Shown here: positions 7,114-14,983 of the stretch, piece after piece | Numbering within the stretch: position 1 is the stretch's first letter | Layout: the number at the start of each line of letters is the position of its first letter | Source of the DNA: CAIJMU01 sp035530275 | GTDB taxonomy: Bacteria; Spirochaetota; Spirochaetia; Treponematales; Rectinemataceae | Length of the DNA: 64,000 nucleotides | Direction of reading: 5' to 3' | NCBI GenBank assembly: GCA_035530275.1 | Contig: DATKVC010000018.1 | Location: 97,573-161,572, forward strand | Notes under the pieces: model-generated | Told to the model about the DNA's origin: nothing | What the model saw: the letters and a program-made list of their open reading frames with translations, nothing else | Databases searched by the model: none | Made by a program: the position numbers and the translations under genes

Positions 7114-9003
7114 ATGGCACAGCACCACTTCAAGACCGAGGTTTCGCGCCTCCTCGACCTCATCATCCATTCGCTCTACTCGCATAAGGAGGTCTTCCTC
7201 CGCGAACTCGTATCCAACGCTTCAGACGCCATCGACAAGCTCCGCTATCTCAGCGTCTCCGACGAGGCATACAAGGGCATCGCCCTCGATCCGCGCATCG
7301 AGGTCCGCCTCGACTCGGAGCTCAAGCTGCTGACGATCGCTGACAACGGCATCGGCATGGACGAAAAGGAACTCGAGGAGAACCTCGGCACGATAGCCCG
7401 CTCGGGCACCCGCCGCTTCCTCGACAACCTGCCGAACGACGCGAAGAAGGACTCGAACCTCATCGGCCAGTTCGGCGTCGGATTCTACTCGGCCTTCATG
7501 GTCGGCTCCGAAATTTCCGTGACGAGCCGCAAGGCCGGGCAGGACAAGGCCTTCCGCTGGACGAGCGACGGCAAGGGCGAGTACGCGGTGGAGCCGGTCG
7601 AGCATCTAGAAGTCTTTGCGGTCAACGCCGGTACCCAAGGGACGTTGGTCAAGATCGTCCTCAACGAGGAAGGCGAGGAATACCTCAGCCGTTGGAAGGT
7701 CGAGGAACTCCTCAAGAAGTATTCGAACCACGTCGCCTACCCCATCCACCTCGCGTCGATGGAGGCCGAATACGACGACAAGGGCAAGGAAAAGGGCAAG
7801 CAGCTCAAGGACGAGCAGGTCAACGCGGCGAGCGCCCTCTGGCGCAGGCCGAAATCCGAGCTCAAGGACGAGGACTATGTCGCCTTCTACAAGGGCTTCG
7901 GCGGGGAGTTCGGCGCCTACGACGAGGAGCCCCTCTTCTGGATCCACACGAAGGCCGAGGGCACCCTCGAGTATTCCTCGCTGTTCTTCATACCCAAGAA
8001 GGCCCCGATGGACCTCTACCGGGCCGACTACAAGCCCGGCGTCAAGCTCTTCGTCCGCCGCGTCTTCATCACCGACGACGAGAAGGAGCTCCTCCCCGTC
8101 TGGCTCCGCTTCGTCCGCGGCGTCATCGACAGCGAGGACCTGCCCCTCAACGTGAGCCGCGAAATCCTGCAGCAGAACCGCGTGATGGCCCAGATCCGCG
8201 CCGCGAGCGTCAAGAAGATCCTCTCGGAGATGGCGGATCTCGCCAAGAACAATATGCCCAAATATGAGGAATTCGTCCGCGAGTTCAACCGCCCCCTCAA
8301 GGAGGGCCTGTACTCGGACTATTCCAACCGCGAGGCCCTTCTCGGCCTCGTCCGCTGGAAGAGCACCGCGGTCGAGGGCTGGACGAGCTTCGCCGACTAC
8401 AAGGCTCGCAAGAAGGACGACCAGAAGGCCATCTACTACCTCACGGGCAACGACGAGGACAGGCTCCGAAAGTCGCCCCTCCTCGAGATGTACAAGAAAG
8501 AGGGCATTGAAGTCCTCATCTGCCCGGACGAGATAGACGAGATCGTCCTCGGCTCTCTCGGCAAGGTCGAGGATCTCGACCTCAAGGCGATCAACCGCTC
8601 GGGCGCCGAGGAGGACATCGGCAAGAACGAGAAGGTCGAGCACAAAGACATCGCGAAGAAGGCCTGCGAGCGCGCCAAGAAGATCCTCGGCGACGCCGTC
8701 AAGGATGTCCGCCCCTCGAAGCGTCTCGCCGACACCCCCGCCTGCGTGGTCCTCGACGGCGATGACCCCTCGATCAAGCTGCGGGAGCTATTCCGCGAGA
8801 TGGGCAACGAGATGCCCGACATCAAGCCGATACTCGAGCTCAACGGCGGCCACGAGATGGTGAAGCGACTGGCCGAGGGCGACGACAAGGTGGCGGAGGA
8901 CGTGGCCCAGGTCCTCTTCGGACAGTCCCTCCTCGTCGAGGGCATTCCCCTCAAGGACCCCGTCGAATTCGCCGCGCGGATGAACAGGCTGATAGCGGGA
9001 TGA
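7114..9003 (+). CDS. htpG: HtpG, bacterial Hsp90 chaperone
   Basis: This 629-residue protein covers the whole family: an N-terminal GHKL ATPase (ELVSNASDAIDKLRY, ADNGIGM, GTIARSGT and GQFGVGFYSAFMV within the first 135 residues), the middle client domain with the RRVFITDD and LPLNVSREILQ segments, and the C-terminal dimerisation domain. It is an ATP-driven cytosolic chaperone. The ATG at 7114 gives the canonical N-terminus, with a GAGG about 11 bases upstream. The frame extends upstream to 6994, but those residues do not resemble HtpG. No CIRCE-type heat-shock operator is visible upstream. Confidence 0.97.
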   Translation: MAQHHFKTEVSRLLDLIIHSLYSHKEVFLRELVSNASDAIDKLRYLSVSDEAYKGIALDPRIEVRLDSELKLLTIADNGIGMDEKELEENLGTIARSGTRRFLDNLPNDAKKDSNLIGQFGVGFYSAFMVGSEISVTSRKAGQDKAFRWTSDGKGEYAVEPVEHLEVFAVNAGTQGTLVKIVLNEEGEEYLSRWKVEELLKKYSNHVAYPIHLASMEAEYDDKGKEKGKQLKDEQVNAASALWRRPKSELKDEDYVAFYKGFGGEFGAYDEEPLFWIHTKAEGTLEYSSLFFIPKKAPMDLYRADYKPGVKLFVRRVFITDDEKELLPVWLRFVRGVIDSEDLPLNVSREILQQNRVMAQIRAASVKKILSEMADLAKNNMPKYEEFVREFNRPLKEGLYSDYSNREALLGLVRWKSTAVEGWTSFADYKARKKDDQKAIYYLTGNDEDRLRKSPLLEMYKKEGIEVLICPDEIDEIVLGSLGKVEDLDLKAINRSGAEEDIGKNEKVEHKDIAKKACERAKKILGDAVKDVRPSKRLADTPACVVLDGDDPSIKLRELFREMGNEMPDIKPILELNGGHEMVKRLAEGDDKVAEDVAQVLFGQSLLVEGIPLKDPVEFAARMNRLIAG

Positions 9004-9008
9004 CCTGA

Positions 9009-9068
9009 TCGGCGCCCGCTCCGCCCGGCCCATTCCGATGGGCCGTGGCGGAAAGACTGGGGCGCCGA
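9009..9068. terminator. Large nested hairpin between convergent htpG and the BFN gene
   Basis: Three nested stems are present. The inner CGGCCCAT (9026-9033) pairs with 9038-9045, TCCGCC (9020-9025) pairs with 9047-9052 across a one-base bulge, and an outer 9-bp stem joins 9009-9017 to 9060-9068. It fills the whole gap between two converging genes and probably blocks read-through both ways. There is no U-tract, so it may not act as a classical intrinsic terminator. Confidence 0.6.
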
Positions 9069-9069
9069 C

Positions 9070-9663
9070 TCAGCTCCCCAATTCCTTCAGCTTGTCCCTT
9101 ATTTCCGCCGCCTTCTCGTAGTCTTCTGCCTCTATTGCCTTCTCGAGCTCGGATTGGAGGAGCCTGCGCGCGTCGGAGCTCAGGGGGTCGCCCTCCATTT
9201 TGCCGGAGTCGTTCCCCGCAGCCTCGGTCCTCACCGTGCCCCCTTCGGTGACGAGGTTCACGGAGATTCCGGCCTCGTCCACGACCGACTCGGCGATGAA
9301 AACAGAGCATTTGCGCCGCACCGCGATGCCGATGGCGTCGGAGGGTCTGGCGTCGATCGAGAGGCTGAGCCCTTCGCGGAGAAGGACGAGGCGGGCGTAG
9401 AATGTCCCTTCCTTCAGGCCGTTGATCTCGATGCGATCGAGTTCCGCGCCGAGGCTTGCGATTACCGACAAGAGAAGATCGTGGGTGAGGGGCCGCGGCA
9501 CTTCGACGCCTCCGAGTCCGATAAGAATGGCCTGGGTCTCGAGCTGGCCGATGAAGATGGGTACGGCCAGGTCCGAGCCCTTGGGTCGCACCAGCACGAC
9601 ATTGCCCTGGTCCGTCTGCGCGACGGTCCAGATATCTGCTTCGACGAAGGTTTCCGCTGCCAT
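9070..9663 (-). CDS. Bifunctional nuclease (BFN) domain protein with C-terminal UVR motif
   Basis: This 197-residue protein starts at the ATG at 9663, 8 bases after a TATACT box. Residues about 3-135 are a BFN/DUF151 domain with the typical IFIGQLETQAI, LTHDLLLSVIASLGAELDRIEI and SIDARPSDAIGIAVRRKCSVFI segments. Residues about 160-197 form a UvrB/UvrC-type helical hairpin (LLQSELEKAIEAEDYEKAAEIRDKLKEL). BFN-UVR fusions are widespread in bacteria; nuclease activity has been shown for plant relatives but the bacterial role is unclear. It is divergent from rlmE. Confidence 0.88.
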   Translation of the reverse strand: MAAETFVEADIWTVAQTDQGNVVLVRPKGSDLAVPIFIGQLETQAILIGLGGVEVPRPLTHDLLLSVIASLGAELDRIEINGLKEGTFYARLVLLREGLSLSIDARPSDAIGIAVRRKCSVFIAESVVDEAGISVNLVTEGGTVRTEAAGNDSGKMEGDPLSSDARRLLQSELEKAIEAEDYEKAAEIRDKLKELGS

Positions 9664-9671
9664 GTAGTAGC

Positions 9672-9699
9672 AGTATATCCGTAGTCCAACGTGACGCAA
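9672..9699 (-). promoter_or_regulatory. Sigma-70 promoter abutting the BFN gene start
   Basis: On the minus strand TTGCGT (9699-9694), a 16-base spacer and TATACT (9677-9672) precede the ATG at 9663 by 8 bases. No Shine-Dalgarno fits, suggesting a leaderless transcript. Confidence 0.6.
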
Positions 9700-9728
9700 A
9701 CGGGATAAGGTTCCGCGGGGGCTCGCGC

Positions 9729-10340
9729 ATGAAATCGAGTTACGAAAAGCCTGATTTCTGGGCTCAAAAGGCCAAGGCCGAAGGCTATCCCGCCCGGTCG
9801 GTCTACAAACTCGCCGAGATCGACGAGAAGTTCCATCTCCTCAAGACGGGCGGTCGCTTTCTCGACATCGGCGCCGCGCCGGGATCGTGGAGCCTTTGGA
9901 TTCTGCGCAGGCTCGGCGGCAAGGGTTTTCTCGCGGCGGTGGACCTCCAGCCCCTCGGCCCGGAGCTGGCGCATGCGACATCCTTCGGCAATTTCCGTTT
10001 CATCCGCGGAGACCTCTACGCGGAGGAGGTACGATCCGAACTCATCGGCCTGGGTCCCTACGACGGGGTTTTTTCCGATGCGGCCCCCGCTACGACGGGC
10101 AACCGCCTCGTGGACCAAGGGGCTTCGGAATCCATCGTCGAGTCCGTCCTCGCCTGGTCCTACGACTGCCTCGCGCCCGGAGGAGCCCTGGTCGCAAAGA
10201 TCTTCCAAGGCGGCGCCGAGCGCGAGCTGATGGACGTCCTCCGACAGCGATTCTCGTCGGTACGAGGCTTCAAGCCCAAGGCCTGTCGAGCCGAGTCCTT
10301 CGAGACCTACCTCGTCGCGACGGGCTTCAGGAAATCATGA
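9729..10340 (+). CDS. rlmE: 23S rRNA 2'-O-methyltransferase RlmE (FtsJ/RrmJ)
   Basis: This 203-residue protein is close to the usual RlmE length. The SAM-binding motif is DIGAAPGSWS at about residue 46. The K-D-K-E catalytic tetrad is present in YKLAEID, SDAAP, VAKIFQG and ESFETYLV. The enzyme methylates U2552 of 23S rRNA during late 50S assembly. The last 14 bases overlap the end of the convergent TetR gene. Confidence 0.93.
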   Translation: MKSSYEKPDFWAQKAKAEGYPARSVYKLAEIDEKFHLLKTGGRFLDIGAAPGSWSLWILRRLGGKGFLAAVDLQPLGPELAHATSFGNFRFIRGDLYAEEVRSELIGLGPYDGVFSDAAPATTGNRLVDQGASESIVESVLAWSYDCLAPGGALVAKIFQGGAERELMDVLRQRFSSVRGFKPKACRAESFETYLVATGFRKS

Positions 10341-10938
10341 ACATCGTCGCCAGTTCCTTGATACTGGAGATGGTGTGGTTGACGACGTCCAGGTCGACAT
10401 CCGACTCCACCCAGGTCTGCAGTGTGTAATAGAGGATGGACATGACGCTGAGGGCGGCAAAGCTCGGGACCGTTTCCTTTCGGAGCTGGCCCATAGACGC
10501 GGCTTCCTCGAAGGCTGCCAGGGAGGCGGCCGCGTCGGCGTTGCGCAGTTCGATGACGCGCTTGCGGAGATTCTCGTAGCCCCGGAAGACGTGTTCTGCG
10601 TTGAGCACGAGATAGGTGAAATCCTTGTTCTGGGCGAGAAGCTGCACCGCCGAGGAAGTGGCGCCCAAGACGCGGTCGAAGCCTTTTTGGGGGCGATCGT
10701 AGCAGGCGATGATCTGGGTGATGCTGCTTTCGAATAGAAAGAACAGCCCTTCGAAAAGACCATCGACCCCGTCGAAATGGCGGAAAATCGCGGGCTCGGT
10801 GATGCCTGCCTTCTGCGCGATGTTCTTGAGGGTCGCGGAGCGCGGACCGCTTTCCCGAATCACGGCTGCGGCTGCCCTGATCACTGCCGTCTTCGCGCGG
10901 CTGTAAGGCCAGTCGGGGATCGTGTCGATGAAGTCCAT
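10327..10938 (-). CDS. TetR/AcrR family transcriptional regulator
   Basis: This 203-residue repressor has an N-terminal HTH (about residues 15-63; ATLKNIAQKAGITEPAIFRHFDGVDGLF) and an all-helical ligand/dimer domain. The ATG at 10938 is 2 bases after the stop of the upstream pseudo-beta-lactamase gene and has a GAGG 5 bases before it, so the two genes are one transcript. It probably controls that operon; an 11-bp imperfect dyad over the operon promoter (12463-12490) is a candidate operator. The ligand is unknown. Confidence 0.88.
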   Translation of the reverse strand: MDFIDTIPDWPYSRAKTAVIRAAAAVIRESGPRSATLKNIAQKAGITEPAIFRHFDGVDGLFEGLFFLFESSITQIIACYDRPQKGFDRVLGATSSAVQLLAQNKDFTYLVLNAEHVFRGYENLRKRVIELRNADAAASLAAFEEAASMGQLRKETVPSFAALSVMSILYYTLQTWVESDVDLDVVNHTISSIKELATMFMIS

Positions 10939-10940
10939 TC

Positions 10941-12437
10941 TCACCTCTTTAGCAACATCTGCATCTTCCTGATTTGCGACGAGGGGCTTCGTAGCCAGGA
11001 AAGACGGGCGATATTGCGCAACAAACCTATGACGATCGCCACAGCGAGCCAGCCGGTCAATCCTGGTTCCCATTCGAACATCCAGCCCCAGTCGATCCTG
11101 CTTCCCAACAGGTAACCCGAAATGATCGGCATGAGAAGAACAATTAATAACCTTGCAAGGATACCGGAAAAGCATCTTATTCTCGCTAAAATGACCGGAT
11201 TTTCGCTCCCCTTCGCCTCGCCCCTCCCCTTCACCCCCCGAGCCCAGGACATCGCGCTGCCCGTCGAGGCCGCGAGGGCGAGGACATGGATGGCCGCGAT
11301 GATGCCGAAAAGGATGGCGAGGCGGCCGAAGGGGGGCGGAGGCTCCGCGTTGTCCGCGAGGAGGATTGTATGGGCGCCCTCGAGGAGGGCCGGCAGGACC
11401 AGTTTCGAAACCAGGAGTCCCGAGGTGGGGACGAGGATGACCATTCCGGCCTGGCGCTCCGGCCAGAGGCCCGCGATCGCCGAAAAGGCCATCCCTGAGG
11501 ATTCGATGCGCAATTCCCCATCCTTGCTGCCCGGTATGACCCGCCAGCCCCAATCCATTCCGGAATCGGCATCGAGGGGGCGGGGTTCGCGCTCGTCGCC
11601 CCGGCCGAGGATGTTGACGCCGCCAAAGCCGGGATTGACCAGGGCAGCCATCAGGCGCGCGAAATCGGGGGCAGTCGAGACGACGCCGACGGCCGGAACC
11701 CGAGAGGGAGAAAGGTCTTCGAACTTGGGAAAAGCCGTCCAGAAAAACTGGGTAGCCCCCTGAGGAAGGCGATCCGAGGCGGCTTCCCCATCGGCCTCGC
11801 TCTGCTTCATGCCGAGAGGCCCGAAGACTTCTTTGTCGGCGAGTTTGGCGAAACCCGACTTGGTCGCACGTTCCAGGGCGAGACCGACGGCCTCGTAGCC
11901 GGTCTCGATTGGCATGATCTTCTCTCCCGGAGCCGCAAGTGGTTTGGCGGCTGCGAGGATGGGCATGGCGGCTGCGAGACTCTTCGCCAGGCTATGCCTA
12001 TCGTCAAAGGTAAGGGCGGACAATCCACTCGTCTGTCGAAGGAACTGGCGCAGGGTGACGGCTGCGGTGGAAACCCGGCCGCCCTTTAGCTCGGGAATGA
12101 GACTGGATGCTGATTGGTCGAGGTCGATCTTGCCTTTGGCTTCCAGGCGGGCGGCCATGATGCCGGTAACCGCCCTCGAGAGCTTGCCCACGGCCATGGG
12201 CGTGAAGCTTTCGAGAGGGATACCGCGGGCATCGGCTCCCCAGGCGCCGACGAAATCGGGTGCCCCGTATTTGACCGAAGCCACGGTGAGGCCGATCAGG
12301 CCCTGTCGGTGCCGTTCGGTGGAAAAGAAGGCACCGAGGTCCGTATAGCGCGCCGGTACGAGGTCGGGGAGATTGAGGATGAGAAGGGCGGCCGCGACGA
12401 CGATTGCGAAGGGCAGAATCCGCTTGAAAAGCTTCAT
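10941..12437 (-). CDS. Beta-lactamase-fold membrane protein lacking catalytic residues
   Basis: This 498-residue protein has an N-terminal membrane helix (8-24), a serine beta-lactamase/class C-like domain (about 35-365) and about three C-terminal membrane helices (380-475). The fold is recognised from AARLEAKGKIDLDQSASSLIPEL followed by LRQFLRQTSGLS. The SxxK position reads G-K-L-S-R, so the nucleophile Ser is Lys and the general-base Lys is Arg. The YxN motif reads I-E-T, and the usual H-x-G near the C-terminus reads S-S-G. All three active-site motifs are therefore lost, pointing to a binding or sensory role rather than hydrolysis. The ATG at 12437 is preferred over one six codons upstream because a TATCCT box ends 8 bases before it. 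It is co-transcribed with the TetR gene. Confidence 0.8.
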   Translation of the reverse strand: MKLFKRILPFAIVVAAALLILNLPDLVPARYTDLGAFFSTERHRQGLIGLTVASVKYGAPDFVGAWGADARGIPLESFTPMAVGKLSRAVTGIMAARLEAKGKIDLDQSASSLIPELKGGRVSTAAVTLRQFLRQTSGLSALTFDDRHSLAKSLAAAMPILAAAKPLAAPGEKIMPIETGYEAVGLALERATKSGFAKLADKEVFGPLGMKQSEADGEAASDRLPQGATQFFWTAFPKFEDLSPSRVPAVGVVSTAPDFARLMAALVNPGFGGVNILGRGDEREPRPLDADSGMDWGWRVIPGSKDGELRIESSGMAFSAIAGLWPERQAGMVILVPTSGLLVSKLVLPALLEGAHTILLADNAEPPPPFGRLAILFGIIAAIHVLALAASTGSAMSWARGVKGRGEAKGSENPVILARIRCFSGILARLLIVLLMPIISGYLLGSRIDWGWMFEWEPGLTGWLAVAIVIGLLRNIARLSWLRSPSSQIRKMQMLLKR

Positions 12438-12445
12438 CGCCGACG

Positions 12446-12475
12446 AGGATAGCATGGAGGGCGGGAGGCTGACAA
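12446..12475 (-). promoter_or_regulatory. Sigma-70 promoter of the pseudo-beta-lactamase/TetR operon
   Basis: Minus-strand TTGTCA (12475-12470), an 18-base spacer and TATCCT (12451-12446) lie 8 bases before the ATG at 12437. The -35 box lies inside the dyad at 12463-12490. Confidence 0.55.
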
Positions 12476-12490
12476 ACTCGTCAGGCTCCC
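12463..12490. repeat. 11-bp imperfect dyad, candidate TetR operator or glnN terminator stem
   Basis: GGGAGGCTGAC (12463-12473) and GTCAGGCTCCC (12480-12490) pair with one mismatch around a 6-base loop. The dyad covers the -35 box of the pseudo-beta-lactamase operon, as expected for a TetR operator. It also lies about 100 bases downstream of the glutamine synthetase stop, but no T-run follows, so the operator reading is preferred. Confidence 0.55.
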
Positions 12491-12538
12491 GCCCCGCTCG
12501 CTTCCTGCTTCGTCACGGCCGAAAGCATGGCCCTGCCG

Positions 12539-12580
12539 GCGGCCTTGGTCGCCGGCGAGGCGGCCTTGGTCGCCGCCGAG
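12539..12580. repeat. Tandem 21-base repeat, two copies
   Basis: Two 21-base units (12539-12559 and 12560-12580) differ at one base. They are followed by a 6-base partial copy and lie immediately downstream of the glutamine synthetase stop codon. A 21-base period is codon-compatible, so it could be a remnant of a coding C-terminal extension or a simple slippage duplication. Confidence 0.8.
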
Positions 12581-12585
12581 GCGGG

Positions 12586-14727
12586 CTAGAGGCTAAAAAG
12601 CAGCTCCTGGTAGGTCGGGAAGGGCCAGAGCTCGGCATCCATCACCTTTTCCAGGGCATCGGTCGCGTCGCGAAGATCGTCCATTTTCGGGACGACGCTC
12701 TCACGGTAGGTCTTGGCGAGGGCGAGGGGCTCATCCACCGATTGGGCAGAGGCGAGGGCGACGTCGAGCTTTTCGAGCTTGTCCGACAGGGTCTGGAGGA
12801 GGCCGGCCAGTTTCCTGCACAGGATCTCCTGGGAAGCCGCCGGGGCCCCGGCCGCCGCTATCGAGGCTGCCTCCGAGGCGAGCCTGGCGGCGAAGGTGGT
12901 GGCCGCCGGGAAAATGGACCGGCGCACCATGTCGACCATCACGGCCGCCTCGATATTGATCTGCTTCGCGTAGCGCTCGAGGTAGATGATGGTGCGGCTC
13001 TCGATTTCTTCCTTTGTAAAGACGCCCAGGCGATTGAAGAGGGAGACCGACTCCGGCTTGGCGAATTCCGGAATGGCCTCGACGGCCGATCGGAAGCGCG
13101 GGAGCCCCCTGCGTTCGGCCTCGGCGGCCCATTCGCCCGAATAGCCGTTGCCCGAGAAGATGACGCGACGGTGGGTCCTATACGATTCGGCGACGATGGC
13201 GAGGGCTTCGGCCTCCACGTCCTTGCCCGCGGCCTTGGCCTTTTCGAGACGCTCGCCCCAGGCGCTGAGGACATCGGCCACCACGGCATTGAGGATGGTG
13301 GTCGGCGTCGCGACAGACTGCGAGGAGGCGACCATCCGGAACTCGAACTTGTTGCCCGTGTAGGCGAAGGGGCTGGTGCGGTTGCGATCGGTAAGATCGA
13401 GGGGGAGCTTGGGCAGGGAGCCGGCCGCCATGTCGAGGTGACTCGCCGCTGCCGCCTTCCCATTGCCGGCCGCGGTCTTGCCGGCGTTGCGTGACACGAC
13501 GTCGTCGAGGATGCCCTCGAGGCTTTCGCCGATGAAGATCGAGATCACCGAGGGCGGCGCCTCGTGGCCTCCGAGGCGGCGGTCGTTGCCTGCCGTGGCG
13601 GCCGAGGCGCGGAGCAGGCCGGCGTGGCGATCGACGGCCTCGATGACGGCGCTGAAGAAGACGAGGAAGCGAAGGTCCTTGGCCGGCTCGCCCTCGGGCT
13701 CGAGGAGGTTGGCGCCCGTATCGGTGCCGATGGACCAGTTGATGTGCTTGCCGGAGCCGTTCATCCCGTCGAAGGGTTTTTCGTGGAGGAGGGCTGCCAT
13801 CCCGTGGCGGCCGGCCACCTTCATCAGGGTTTCCATCACAAGCTGATTGTGATCCGCCGCGACGTTCGAGCTGGCGAAGACGATGGCGAGCTCGAACTGG
13901 TTGGGAGCTACCTCGTTGTGCTGGGTCTTGGCGGCGACGCCCATCGCCCAGAGCTCGGCGTTGATTTCACGCATGAAGGCCTCGACCTTTTCGGGAATGG
14001 CCCCGAAATAGTGGTCGGAGAGCTCCTGGCCCTTGGCGGGCACCGAGCCGAAGACGGTGCGGCCGGCCAAGACGAGGTCGGGGCGCTTCACAAAAAGTTC
14101 GCGCTTGACGAGGAAGTACTCCTGCTCGGGACCGACGGTAGAGGTCACGCGGCTGGTCGTCGTGTCGCCGAGGGCGCGCAGCACGCTCAGTGCCGCCTTG
14201 TTGATCGCGTCGCCGGATCGGAGGAGGGGTACCTTCTTGTCGAGGGCGTGGCCGTAGTAGGAGATGAAAGCTGTCGGGATGCAGAGGGTGACGCCGCTCT
14301 TCGTGCTCTTGAGGAAGGCGGGGCTGGTCGCGTCCCAGGCCGTGTAGCCGCGTGCCTCGAAGGTGGCGCGAAGACCACCGGAGGGGAATGAGGAGGCGTC
14401 GGGCTCGCCCTTGATGAGCTCCTTACCCGAAAAGGCCATGATAACCCTGCCTTCGCCCGCGGGAGCGATAAAGGAATCATGCTTTTCCGCAGCGAGACCG
14501 GTGAGGGGGTGGAACCAGTGGGTGAAGTGGGTGGCGCCCCGCTCGAGGGCCCAATCGCGCATCGCGCTCGCGACGACCTCGGCGACCTCGAGGGATAGTT
14601 CGGCCTTTCCGGACTGCACCTCGACGAGCTTCTTGTAGATGGAAGAAGGCAGGCGCTCGCGCATGACCGAATTGGAGAAACAATGGGATCCGAAGAGGCT
14701 GATGGGATTGACGGGCTCGGTGCTCAC
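12586..14727 (-). CDS. glnN: Type III glutamine synthetase (GlnN)
   Basis: This 713-residue protein matches the GSIII class (about 700-730 residues), well above the 450-470 of GSI. Diagnostic segments are FGSHCFSNSVMRERLP at the N-terminus, THWFHPLTGLAAEKHDSF, GPEQEYFLV (metal-binding Glu), KTQHNEVAPNQFELA and the NGSGKHINWSIGTDTG loop. It makes glutamine from glutamate, ammonia and ATP in the cytosol. The start is the GTG at 14727 with AAGGAG 5 bases upstream. Transcription very likely depends on sigma-54: a -24/-12 element lies at 14760-14776, and the adjacent upstream gene encodes a sigma-54 activator. Confidence 0.95.
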   Translation of the reverse strand: MSTEPVNPISLFGSHCFSNSVMRERLPSSIYKKLVEVQSGKAELSLEVAEVVASAMRDWALERGATHFTHWFHPLTGLAAEKHDSFIAPAGEGRVIMAFSGKELIKGEPDASSFPSGGLRATFEARGYTAWDATSPAFLKSTKSGVTLCIPTAFISYYGHALDKKVPLLRSGDAINKAALSVLRALGDTTTSRVTSTVGPEQEYFLVKRELFVKRPDLVLAGRTVFGSVPAKGQELSDHYFGAIPEKVEAFMREINAELWAMGVAAKTQHNEVAPNQFELAIVFASSNVAADHNQLVMETLMKVAGRHGMAALLHEKPFDGMNGSGKHINWSIGTDTGANLLEPEGEPAKDLRFLVFFSAVIEAVDRHAGLLRASAATAGNDRRLGGHEAPPSVISIFIGESLEGILDDVVSRNAGKTAAGNGKAAAASHLDMAAGSLPKLPLDLTDRNRTSPFAYTGNKFEFRMVASSQSVATPTTILNAVVADVLSAWGERLEKAKAAGKDVEAEALAIVAESYRTHRRVIFSGNGYSGEWAAEAERRGLPRFRSAVEAIPEFAKPESVSLFNRLGVFTKEEIESRTIIYLERYAKQINIEAAVMVDMVRRSIFPAATTFAARLASEAASIAAAGAPAASQEILCRKLAGLLQTLSDKLEKLDVALASAQSVDEPLALAKTYRESVVPKMDDLRDATDALEKVMDAELWPFPTYQELLFSL

Positions 14728-14759
14728 AATGGCTCCTTGGGTAGTAGTGACAACAATAG

Positions 14760-14776
14760 AGCAGGAAGCGTGCCAA
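14760..14776 (-). promoter_or_regulatory. Sigma-54 (-24/-12) promoter of glnN
   Basis: On the minus strand the sequence TTGGCACGCTTCCTGCT has GG at 14774-14773 and GC at 14762-14761 with exactly 10 bases between, matching the TGGCAC-N5-TTGC consensus closely. The predicted transcript starts near 14750, leaving about 22 bases with the Shine-Dalgarno before the GTG at 14727. Confidence 0.85.
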
Positions 14777-14867
14777 GATAAGAACTTCGCGCGGAGACAC
14801 GGAGGAAAGAGGAGAGCGCGGAGAGGGAAAGAGTGGAAAACAGCGGAAAGTTGGAGAAATGGGCGGG

Positions 14868-14899
14868 CGAAAAAGAAAAGGCCTGCCCCAGGCGGGCAG
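14868..14899 (-). terminator. Terminator of the sigma-54 activator gene
   Basis: Read on the minus strand, CTGCCC (14899-14894) pairs with GGGCAG (14888-14883) around a 5-base loop. It is followed by a pyrimidine run rich in T (14880-14869). It lies about 80 bases after the activator stop and upstream of the glnN promoter, insulating the two genes. Confidence 0.65.
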
Positions 14900-14946
14900 C
14901 GGGGCGGCCCCCTCTAGACTGCGATTTTGCGGAGAGTGCCCCCGAA

Positions 14947-14983
14947 TTGCCTACGCAAATGTAGGTAAATTTTAGGAACCTAC
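14947..14983. promoter_or_regulatory. Candidate enhancer (UAS) for sigma-54 activation of glnN
   Basis: TTGCCTAC (14947-14954) and GTAGGTAA (14961-14968) form an 8-6-8 dyad with one mismatch. A third CCTAC half-site follows at 14979-14983. The cluster lies about 175-220 bases upstream of the -24/-12 promoter, the usual distance for an enhancer-binding protein, and overlaps the last codons of the activator gene. Confidence 0.5.
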
